Of a DNA stretch of 64,000 nucleotides, positions 34,801 through 44,926 are shown one piece after another (position 1 is the stretch's first letter; each line of letters starts with the position of its first letter). The notes under the pieces are model-generated. The model was given only the letters and a program-made list of their open reading frames with translations, was not told the DNA's origin and did not search any database. This DNA comes from Branchiostoma floridae (lineage: Eukaryota; Chordata; Leptocardii; Amphioxiformes; Branchiostomatidae): NCBI RefSeq assembly GCF_000003815.2, contig NC_049979.1:1254848-1318847 (forward strand), written 5' to 3'. A program made the position numbers and the translations under genes.

Positions 34801-37800
34801 AGAGGAGGTGCTGGAGCTGAGGAAGAACTTCGCAGAGCAGGCGGCCAGCGGCGAGGCGTTCGACCCTTCCCGCCTGCTGGGCTGCTCGGTGCTGAACGTG
34901 ATCTGCTCGATGATCCTGGGCGCACGCTTCGAGCAGGACGACCCACTGTTCCACCGCCTGGTGGCGCTCATGGACCGCACCGTGGCCGCCATGGGACCCA
35001 GCCAGGTACCGCATTACCTCCGCGAAAACAAGGTCGTACACGGCCATGGTAGATCGAAAACGAGTCCAATGAGAAAAAAGAAAGACTGTCCATCATAATT
35101 AGCAGTTCAATCAATGATAGCCTGGCAAATAGGAAAGCGACCAAATATTTGCATTATCATGATAAGATTGAATTCTACAAACAAACAAATCATACAAAAT
35201 AGAACTTTTATTTCCAGATACGATTGTTCTAGATTTCCAGTTGAGGACTAATCAAGATCTATAATTAGGATGTACATTTTGTCAAATAGATTTGAAGAGT
35301 TGGTTCCCTTTGTTTTATTCATGTTTTATATCATGTTTTATTGTTAAGCATATCTGTGATTTACTATCATCATTGTTTTACATGATCAACTGTTTCTGAT
35401 CATATTTTTTTTCTTTTCCTCTTCGATTCGATACGTGGCACGTTTATTGACCATCTCTTTGCTATGTCACATGACCAGATTCTGAACGTGTTCCCATGGC
35501 TGCGGTTCCTGCCCGGCCTGGGCCAGACCGGAAGTGACGTGTTCAGGTGCGCGGAGGAGATCCGGGACTTCCTGTCCGGAGTCATCCGGAAGCAGCGGAG
35601 CCAGCTCAACAACAACGATGACGTCAGCGATGACGTCAGCTTCGTGCGGAGTCTGGAGGCCGCTCTGCAGGAGGACGACCAGGTCACCATGATCATGCAA
35701 GGTGCGTCTGGTATCAACATTTACTTACCTGCAACGTATAATTATATTACTAGCTACCGAGTGAGTGAGTGAGTGAGTGAGTGGGCGAGTGGGCGAGTGA
35801 GCGAGTGGGCGAGTGAGTGAGTGAGTGAGTGAGTGAGTGAGTGAGTGAGTGAGTGAGTGGGTGGTTGAGTGAGTGAGTGAGTGAGTGGGTGGGTGAGTGA
35901 GTGAGTGAGTGAGTGAGTGAGTGAGTGGGTGAGTGGGTGAGTGAGTGAGTGAGTGAGTGAGTGAGTGAGTGAGTCGGTGAGTGGGTGGGTGGGTGAGTGA
36001 GTGGGTGGGTGAGTGAGTGAGTGAGTGAGTGAGTGAGTGAGTGAGTGAGTGGGTGGGTGGGTGAGTGGGTGAGTGGGTGAGTGGGTGAGTGGGTGAGTGA
36101 GTGAGTGAGTGAGTGAGTGAGTATATAAAAAAAATACATATAATACACTGTGGTGCCTTTTCAGATTAGGAAAGAATAGGAGACTATGATCTACAGTCAA
36201 GGTCCCATGTTGTAGTTAGGGTTTTCGACTTCTTGTGAAGAATATTTTTGAAAGCAAGCACATGTAGAATGCTTCAAAAATCTGCAGATCTGAAAGTGGT
36301 AATTTATCTAAAACACCGTATACACAGTCGTAGCGTATCAATATTCTACAACTGTAACTTCCGAATATAGAAAACAGAAGACGTAGATTAGCAGGGTTAA
36401 TAGTTTAGCAGGGTTTGAAATGATCATGTGGATATCAACATCATATGGATTCTTTTTTCTCAGATTTGTTCATAGGCGGCGCTGAGACCACCACCACCAC
36501 GTTACGCTGGGCGCTGCTGTACCTGGCGCTCCACCCCGAGGTGCAGGAGAACATGCAGATCGAGCTGGACCGGGAGGTCGGGCGGGAGAGGAGGCCGTCT
36601 CTCACCGACAAGCCGCGCCTGCCCTACACGGAGGCGTCCATCCTGGAGATCCAGCGGGTCCGCACCATCGCGCCCCTGAGCATCCCGCACGCCGCATCGC
36701 AGGACGTGGAGCTCCGGGGACACCACATTCCCGCTGGCACACAGGTGGGTGCTGGCACACGGAAGGATGCAGGAAATGCTTCTACACATACAGCGCCTAA
36801 TAAATATAGATACGATTGACAGAGACGCATTAGAGTGTCTGTTGTCATATAGTGGTGCCCATGTATTGTATTGGTATTTCAGTGAAGCTTGGATAGCGTT
36901 TTCCGGACCTTTAGGGATCAACATGATTAGAATTATTTTAGTGACTGTTGATGCATCCATGTGAGTCCGACTTGAATTCAAGCCGGTGCCCGGCCGGGGC
37001 CCAAAATACCCCGAGAGCCACAAGGTGTCCTACAGGGCTTCGTAGGGGTCGCGCCCGAAAGCCCCCCCCCCCCAAAAAAAAACCCCAGTCCGTGATGAAA
37101 TGCCCGGTAGGGCCCCTTTTTCCAAATGTGATGTCGTGTTGTGTCGTGTTGTGTCTACAGGTGTTGGTGAATCTGTGGTCCGTCCACATGGACCCTGCAC
37201 ACTGGCCCTTACACGTGATGTGATGTCGTGGTGTCTTTGGTTGTTTCTGCAGGTGTTGGTGAACCTATGGTCCGTCCACATGGACCCTGCCCACTGGCCT
37301 GACCCGGAAAGGTTCGACCCCAGCAGGTTCCTGAACGAGCAGGGGAAGGTGGTCCGACCCGAGCAGTTCCTCCCCTTCTCCATAGGTACGTACATATAGC
37401 GGGCGTGTAGGGCCCAAAAGTAGACCCTGCGACTGGCGCTCCATATTTAATCGTTTGTTTCATCGTTTTCTTTATTTCTACCGTGTTGGACTCGCTTCTT
37501 ATGTAGAAAAAAAAAGAGATCCACCGTATGGCATATCACTGTACAAGAAGTAGATGCCGCACCTTGTACAATAGTTGCACAATAAAGATATATATATATA
37601 TGTCAAAACATCCAAGGTTACCTACATTTGATTCTGCCTCACAAGTCGGCATTGCCAGGTTAATTTAGCACTACCTTATATTACGAGTATATTGAAGCAG
37701 AAAACCAATGTATACGTAATACTACACGACGAGTTAAAACATTTACTTGTTATAGCCACACTTTTACAATTATGCTTCTGTCGCCTGGTGCTATTTGCAG

Positions 37801-38053
37801 TTAAGAGATTTGCCAATGTTTTAATCAAGAAATTGCACTATTGTAATACGTTTGTCGCATGTGATTATCTACAGGCCGCCGACAGTGTCCAGGAGAGCAA
37901 CTGGCCAAAACCGAGCTGTTTCTGTTCCTCACCACTCTGCTGCAGCACTTCACGTTTGAGCTGCCAGAGGGCGCACCTCCAAGCACCGAAGGCGTCATGG
38001 GCATATCCCTGTCACCCTCGCCCTACAAAATCCGTGTGCGCCCACGTGAATAG
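33257..38053 (+). CDS. Cytochrome P450, CYP2 clan, CYP2U-like
   Basis: Seven exons: 33257-33620, 33929-34039, 34803-35005, 35479-35701, 36464-36744, 37253-37385, 37875-38053. Phases match; 1494 nt, 497 residues, normal for microsomal P450s. Features in order: N-terminal membrane helix, basic KGKKKKK, proline hinge ([16 protein letters not shown]), C-helix region ([20 protein letters not shown]), I-helix GGAETTTT near 305-312, K-helix EIQR (Glu362, Arg365), PERF-type [10 protein letters not shown], and heme loop [15 protein letters not shown] with the iron-ligand Cys443. The [16 protein letters not shown] and [12 protein letters not shown] phrases resemble vertebrate CYP2U1, a fatty-acid hydroxylase; the true substrate is unknown. 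Expected location is the ER membrane, using NADPH-P450 reductase. Exons 3 and 6 have copied acceptor regions just upstream, and intron 4 carries a long GTGA array. Confidence 0.94.
34617..34802 (+). repeat. (TTGA)n tract and a decoy copy of the exon 3 acceptor, P450
   Basis: GATTAGAAGAGGTGCTGGCACTGAAGAGAA at about 34676-34707 imitates the true junction GATTAG/AGGAGGTGCTGGAGCTGAGG at 34797. Both copies are preceded by TTGATTGATTG-type repeats, so the true acceptor has a microsatellite in place of a classic polypyrimidine tract. Confidence 0.8.
35757..36122 (+). repeat. (GTGA)n array, a series of donor-like GTGAGT words
   Basis: About 365 bp of GAGT/GGGT units in P450 intron 4, beginning ~55 bp after the exon 4 donor. 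In the direction of transcription nearly every unit reads GTGAGT or GTGGGT, matching 5' splice-site consensus after the exon. Confidence 0.95.
37127..37252 (+). repeat. Copied acceptor and exon 6 start, P450
   Basis: GTGTCTACAG followed by ~49 bp almost identical to exon 6 (encoding [16 protein letters not shown]) lies ~91 bp upstream of the true exon. Splicing to this copy would read into TGA at CACGTGATGTGA shortly after. Confidence 0.9.
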
Positions 38054-38618
38054 CTGTCAGGCGATGTTGCAAAGAAACATCGATGTTGATTTCATTATAT
38101 GGTTGTTATACGGATGCGAGTTCTTCTTCTTCTTGTTCCTTTTCATCCTGACAGACGTTTTCCATGCGAGTATACAAATGAAAAATAAGTTTGGCCAAAA
38201 AGAGTTGCCCTTATTGTTAAATTTTAGTGGTCAGGAAGGTTGAAAAATGACTGAAAACACAGAGTTTGGTAAACTGACCAAAAATTTTCATTTTCATCTT
38301 TCACATCTTCCTCTTTGGCTTTGGAATTTACTTTGGCATTTTATGTCGAATATTTTCACGATTTACAGTGTGATTGAAAACTTTTGAGGCGGAGAACCAA
38401 CGAAAACTGAAGCGCTCGCGGATGCCATCCGTATGATGAAATCAACATGACCTAGGATGAAGATGCATATTCAAAATATTCTTCTGCTTGTGTTCTTTTG
38501 TTTTATCATTTTTCTCGATGTCCCAGATCCTACTGTCGTAGTAATGGAAGAGTTCTTACATGGACTGTCAGCCTGTTGTGTATCACATTGATATCATGCT
38601 TAATATCGAAATTGTAAT

Positions 38619-38622
<4 letters not shown>

Positions 38623-38650
<28 letters not shown>
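38623..38650. repeat. (TA)n microsatellite
   Basis: About 14 TA dinucleotides, 0.6 kb after the P450 stop codon. Confidence 0.9.
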
Positions 38651-38653
<3 letters not shown>

Positions 38654-39329
38654 TATGCATCTATCTTGTATATGACTGTGGGATTTGTAGTCTTATATGA
38701 GGTGAAATGGTTTATTAAAAAGTTATTAAATGCAAGATACGGAAATCCTTTTTTTCAGTCTGTTTTAATCGCCGTCACAGTTAGAGCGTAAAGCGCAGTT
38801 TACACTTGTGCGTATATTCAAGTAAATACAAACTAGTCTCGCATTCAGTATTGTACTTAACTCCCCAACTACTCTTTATTAATTCAATTAAGTAAGCCCA
38901 GTATGACTCCCTTCTGGAGTTTAATACCCCTATAATACGCAATTCATACGCACTTGACTAAAGGACTGTGCTATACACCACAGCAGAGGTAGCTAGTTAG
39001 ATGGTTTTGCACACCAGTGCGAGCAGAACAACACAGAACAACATGACAGGAGTTTTGTGCAGTACGATCGCCCATGGACAATTATTTTCCATTGGATCAC
39101 AAACCATACGTCTGTCAATGAACGTCCAGGAAATCATGATTCACAGGACAAAATGACATCATTTTAGTCAAGTGAAATATAAGTAACTGTGAAATATAGA
39201 AATATAACTTATGATACATCAAATTTTGTTTCTAAGATATAACTCTATAGCTACTACTTCACTACTGAGTTAATGTACAAAAACGTTGTGCTGAAATTGC
39301 ACATAATGAATGGCTGTAGAGGGAGATTC

Positions 39330-39910
39330 TCGCGTTTCAAAATAAAATTCAGCGAAAGTTAAAAACAACAGATGGCTTGGAGGAAACATGCACTGTACTT
39401 AGAATCATTCGAGAACTCGACAAGTCAAACGGAAGTGGGTTAAGTGGATCGAGTTTCTCATCTCCTCAACATCGTGAGTGACTTGTGCTGCTACATTTCT
39501 AGCAACGGTCATTAGTGTATAGTACTGCGTACCAGAAGACGAGGTTTCAAACGACCGGGGGAATATTTGCACAGAGTTTCCAAACCTTCCCGTCGTTCAC
39601 AGCTTCAGCTTCGCGGGTCTACTTTCACATCTTCACCGACGTAAAGAGGAAACATGGAACGACGAGGAATAACTAATTATTCCACACCGACACTATATCC
39701 ATTCTGGTAAATTGCACATATCAAAAGATTTCATACACATGTCAGGTTTCAGCCACACCATTGGGTTCCTGGACGTTTCAAAGTAGAATCCAGCAAAAGT
39801 TTGAGACGAAAACGGCTAGGAGTAGAAAGAGTAGTTATAGTACTTAATCTACATGCACTGCATTTGGAATAATCCGAGAACCAGGAAATCATGCAAAGGA
39901 AAGTGGATTA
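39330..39910. repeat. Diverged segmental duplication
   Basis: Sequence at about 39335-39440 (CGTTTCAAAATAAAATTCAG, TGCACTGTACTTAGAATCAT, GAGAACTCGACAAGTC) is repeated in degenerate form at about 39774-39905 (CGTTTCAAAGTAGAATCCAG, TGCACTGCATTTGGAATAAT). The GPCR pseudogene fragment lies between the copies. Confidence 0.5.
39546..39664 (-). pseudogene. Fragment of a GPCR paralogue
   Basis: About 110 bp closely matches the intact GPCR at about 41728-41835: AAACGACCGGGGGAAT, TCTTCACCGACGTAAAGAGG. It corresponds to the second extracellular loop and start of TM5 (YVGEDVRVDPKLK...IPPVV). Small indels break the frame, and no other transmembrane segment is found nearby. Confidence 0.75.
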
Positions 39911-40966
39911 TGTCCTATGGTCCCCTCATTACTTCAGGATTGTAGATGCTTTGCGTGGCTGAGATTCTCGCTGGAAGGTAACGGTCTCTAAGACAGCCAA
40001 AGGAAACTGTGACAGAACGCACCAGGTGTCGTCACGAACTATGGTAACGTGGTGTATGTTATTCTTGACATCTGAAATATTTGATGGCTGCATTTTAGTG
40101 GCTGATTGAATGCCAGAGTGACGCATCATTATCTTTTGTTGAGGATAGCAAGAGAAGACTTTCTGATTCCCCTTTCATGGCTGGAACGCGAGGAGCAACT
40201 GAATACAATTTATGAATTGAAGTATGACTTTCATATGGGTTATCTCGTTTTCTGTATTAGAGAAACAGAATTCAGTAACTGTTATTGGTCATGTGCATTC
40301 TGGTGATTCTAGTCTCAAATTTTCATTGAAATAAAAGTATATAAATTCAGTCATTTGGAAAAAAGACATCTAAACAACGTCAGTTGCTTTAACGAATGGG
40401 TGCAAAATGGAACATGGAAGTTAACAGCTAGATTTTGATTTACATCTTCCTGCACACAGAGCATTCATGGGACACTTTTAACAATCACATACTTATTATC
40501 CTGCGTTTTGTTTGAACTAAAATAAAGTTTTGTCATTTTCTTCCTGATAGAAATGTAGACTTTGATGCTTTGACGATGCTTTGATGCTTTATTAGTCCAT
40601 TAGCTGAGATACAAGAATGTACACAGCTAATCTTCCTGGACTTATTACATGTCTCGATATGGTTGAAAGCTGTGAATTAAGGCAAGCCATCCACTTTCAA
40701 TTTTTCCCTCTCGACCGACAGACATGTTTATGTCATGATCAATTGCCTGAAGTCAATTTCTGATAGCGTTTCACCAAGAGTAGAATGGCCCAGATTCGTT
40801 ATTGTTGGTCCTCACAGAATCTCATGTTATGAAGTTGATGTAGACATATGCCTATCCTTTTTTCCTTCTCAATCACGCAACCGAAAGATATATGGATTGC
40901 CTACAGTTATTTTCCTATATCGTTTCATCGAAATAGAACTCGTTTTTGTTGGTTTCTAACAGAAAC

Positions 40967-42838
40967 TCAGGTGATGTAGTTGAGCATTTTGTCCCAGACA
41001 TGTTTGTACCCCCGGCGGATGTTTTTGTTCATGACGCCGTACACTACCGGATTCAGCGCGCCGTTCAGCGTGGCCAGCAGCTGGCCGACGGCGAAGGCTT
41101 CGGACGAAACCTTGCTGGAGAAAATGACCATGATGGTCATGGGCATGCAGCAGAGCGTGTAAACAGCGAACAGTGTCATCATCATCCGGGTGATCTGCCG
41201 TTCTGCAGCGCTTGCGCAGCGGTTTTGAGGACTACGCATACGGTCTGGGACAGCCTGCCGTTGCCGCTCATTTGTACCGGCCTGGTCTGATTCTATCGTG
41301 ACAGTTAGGGCGACACCTTTGGGTTCATCTGGCCCACTGTGACCTTCTTCCTGTTCCTCATCACTTGGCAATGCAGTACTGCCCTGACTGATATCTTGTT
41401 GTTCCGCAAAACTGCCTGATGCTGTAGCAACCAGGATCATGGTACCTTTGGGTTTACATGGGTCAATATGATCAATGCTCCTTTGTCCCTCCCCACCTGA
41501 CTTCTCGTCCCCCTCCAACTCTACTCTATCCAGATTTCGTACGGGCTTTGCCATGATCACCCTGGCGCTTGCAGTGCCCGAGGGTGGGTCACCCCGCGAG
41601 GACTGCACTGCCAAATGGGTCGAAGGGCCCGGTACGATAGGTCGGACACGTACCTCACTCTTCCTCACATGGTTTTGGATGAGGATGTACATGACAAGGG
41701 CCGCAATGTACGAGAGGATGAAGTTCAAAACGACCGGGGGAATCTTTGCCCAGAGTTTGTCAGACCTCCCCATCGCGCACCGCTTCAGCTTCGGGTCTAC
41801 TCTCACATCTTCACCGACGTAAAGAGGTAAGAATGAAACGATGGGGACCAACCATGTGAGCAAGAGCATGATAACGAGGACACGCGTGGACTTCAAACGC
41901 ATGCTGGTAGTACAGATCTTAAAGTACCTGTGAAGAGCAATGCACAACATATGGCTAACGGATACCCCCCACAGCACCGGACTGGTGTAGCCGATCAGCC
42001 AGCACAGCGCCCCTGGCGGTTCCCATTGGGGGTGCAGGATCTGCTGGATCCAGAATGGGGAACATAAGATGGCGAGGAGGACATCCGCACAGCTGAGGCT
42101 GGCCAGAGGAACGTTGACCAGTTTCCTGAGGACCGGGCGTGTCCAGATGGCGAGGAGGGTGAGAAGGCCGCCAACAATAGTCACCACGATGATGACTGTA
42201 GGTCAAAATGGGTGCCGTTTTTTACATGAGTGATGTTAAAGTTAGATATCTTAGAGGTTACGTACTTAGCACAGACGAAGACGTTATGGCATTCTATTCC
42301 AGCGCAAAATAATAAAATTTTCTTCGACTCATATAACCTGGTATCCAGTCTACTTGTGGCACGGTCTACCGTAGTTAGTGCAGGCTCTCTACGGGGCCAG
42401 AGTTGGTCTCCGACGCCGGAATAATGATTCACACCCGGTAGGATTTTCACGCGGTTAGACTTTGCCCAGTGGGGGTTAATTGCCGGCCAGCAAGTAGACT
42501 GGTGAAATGCAAATGGTGCTTTCCTGCTGGCCGGATAATTATCCCACTGGGCTATTAAAGTCTAACCGCGTGAAAATCCTACCGGGTGTGGCCGATTATC
42601 CCGGCGGCTGAGACCTACGCGGCTAGGCCGAGCCAGCAGTAGACTGGATTCCAGGTTACTACTCATATGGCATACTATACTTGTCTGCCTTACAGGTTCG
42701 TTTATTCATTTATCTGATAGAGAGAAATGAAAAGATAGAAAATGAAGTACGGAGACACCACAAGACAACGACGGGCAAGAACGTTACTAACGTACGTCCG
42801 TTGATGAGAACGAGAATGTACTCCCCGGCAGTCGCCAT
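40967..42838 (-). CDS. Rhodopsin-family (class A) G-protein-coupled receptor
   Basis: Two exons on the minus strand: 42796-42838 (MATAGEYILVLING) and 40967-42195, joined in frame inside TM1; 423 residues. Seven hydrophobic segments are visible. Signatures: SLSCADVL in TM2; cysteines in CWLIGYTSP (TM3 start) and KRCAMG (loop 2) suited to the conserved disulfide; HRY in place of DRY; CCMP in TM6; NPVVYGVMNKNIRRGY in TM7. The third intracellular loop is long (~140 residues), polar and acidic. TM7 resembles melatonin-receptor-like and Tre1-type invertebrate receptors, but ligand and subfamily cannot be assigned. The start ATG lies 14 codons before the intron, so the extracellular N-terminus is very short. 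A TTTATT at 40588-40593 could be its AATAAA on the transcribed strand. Confidence 0.87.
42336..42656. mobile_element. Foldback DNA transposon in the GPCR intron
   Basis: Long arms pair: AACCTGGTATCCAGTCTACT with AGTAGACTGGATTCCAGGTT, and CACACCCGGTAGGATTTTCACG with CGTGAAAATCCTACCGGGTG. ACTCATAT lies just before the left end and a few bases after the right end, a possible 8-bp target duplication with 3 extra bases. No ORF. Confidence 0.75.
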
Positions 42839-43639
42839 GGCAACGACCGGTTGTTAGGGACCCTCCACCATTCTGACGTCAGCAAAGTGCGTGTTACCAT
42901 GCATGACGTCACACAACAACAAGGTTGCTGCAGGGGAGCCTGTAAATAAGACACAAATTTGCTGTGAAAAAATATCATATATTTATCACGATCAATACTA
43001 CATTACCTTTATGTCAACCACCCTACATAATCTACTCTGCAAAAAGGCAGCAGGGTTCGTTCGTAAATGTGTTATCTGTTAATCAATGAGGATTGATTAA
43101 AGTTGTGTACGGCTAACAAAAATGTAAGGAAGCTTACTGTTCCGGGGGTTATGTGATCTACAAGTACATAGAGAATGTTGAACCGTGACATGAAGGTCCG
43201 CCGTATTTTTAAAATCAATGCAAGACCTTTCTGTAGTACCAATTCAGTGTCAGCGGTGTCAGTTATATTCAAGTACCACACTGCACGACAGAAGGATTTA
43301 CTGGTGGTGGTAAATATCAGGTAAGTTTGTGAACGGTTTCCTGTGGCATTTCATGCTTTAGGCAACCTCTGTCGGACTTACCGGGGATTTACCGCTATTA
43401 TCTATGCAAATGTTACTAGACGTATCGAGTACTCTTCACCTCGAGCATCTGTCGTCCTTGCCATTTGGAAATCCCACTTCCCGTGCAGTACGAGTGGCCT
43501 TGGCGCATCATCATCAAATGTTATTTGCGCAAAACCAGCACCAATTATCTGCCAATTATTCTGCAGTCCTTTAGCTATCTTCCTCAGGGCAATACTCAGT
43601 GGTTCTACTCCCACCTGGACTTACGTTAATAAATCTGAA

Positions 43640-44065
43640 GGGGAAAACGGTTGTCGCGACTGCTACACTTTAGTTAGTTGTAAATATCATAACCTTTTCG
43701 ACAAGTTTCGACAGTCTGGTCGTAGGAAATTTGAGTACAGGGGTGCATTTTCATGGAACGAGTTGCCGCCCACGGTTAAAGTGGCCAGTTCTGCTTTGTC
43801 CTCAAGAAACTGCTAAGAAACGGTAATCACTGCTGACCCCTGACCTCCTGACCCGGCACTAACTTTGATTAATGAGTTACGATTTTGATTCATGTTTTAT
43901 GTTTATATTGTTTCTTTTGTTCATTGTTTAGTTTATCTTATTTCTTTGTTATGCTATTTTGTGTATGTTGTTTGTACAGGGCACGCATGGAAAGCAGTGC
44001 GCAAAGTATTGAGTGTGTCTACCCTGTATAAAGAAAATAGAAATGAATAAATAAATAGATAAAAG
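43640..44065 (+). pseudogene. 3' remnant of a non-LTR retrotransposon
   Basis: A short frame contains FEYRGAFSWNELPPTVK, typical of the extreme C-terminus of LINE reverse-transcriptase proteins (compare YRNSYLPTTVSAWNKLP in the element at 45206). It is followed by a T-rich 3' region and an AATGAATAAATAAATAG tail at about 44041. The rest of the element is absent. Confidence 0.6.
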
Positions 44066-44926
44066 TTGACCTATTATGTTAAGACCCATTCACATGTCTC
44101 AGTCCGCTCTTTATTGCAACATTTACTGTTAAGACACGGTGACGACACACTCGTGCCGCCACCAACAGAAGTACATAAGCGCAAGAGTAAAAAAAAGCAT
44201 GTTTACAAATATGAATTTAAAGTTAGCATGAGATGAGATTTCAAGTCCCCTAAAATAAAATGCAATTAGGTCAATCGTTATAAAGGCGTTTGGAATCTGT
44301 CAAATAGGTTTGGACACACAGTAATATTTGAGACACAGTCCGTTCGTTGTTGCCAACACAGTGTTCAGCGGTTGAAATCTCAGAAGCCTTTTTTCTTTGA
44401 TACACTCGCATAATCACTCAAAAGGGCGAACAAAAAGGCTCCCGCACATTACATATACCTGCTGGGCATTTACCCCTACCTTTGTGTCAAATGAAAGTTT
44501 AGGATATCTGGCCCCGAGGAAGATAACAGAAGAGCTACAGAAACAGTCATTAGCAGGTAATGAGTATCGGTTGGGCATAAAGAACTTTGCCATTTAAATG
44601 CTATTAGCCATTTTGAAGTAAAAGGTATCTACTTCCATTCCAAATTTAACAAAAGGATGATGTTACCAATTCCATCTTTTGATGTTACCTAAACCATCTT
44701 CGATTACGGGTGTCTTATATACAAGGAATACAGCATTTGTGTAGAAGAAATTATGAAAAAGTCAAGAAGGACAACAAATCGAGAATTTTAGAATAAAAGG
44801 CAAAACAAATTTTTACATGCATTTATTTACTCAAGTGGCTGGTGATATTTGGGCAACAACTGTTGTTTGGATTTGGAGTTTGAATATCAACGCATGGTCC
44901 AACCAGGTGTTTGGTAACATCAGGGG

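Noticed and set aside
35754-36200. Thr/His/Ser/Leu repeat proteins on the minus strand
   Set aside because: Products of the (GTGA)n array in a P450 intron; no independent gene evidence.
43343-43640. Start of a longer plus-strand frame before the LINE remnant
   Set aside because: No recognisable domain; only the part after ~43640 resembles a LINE protein end.
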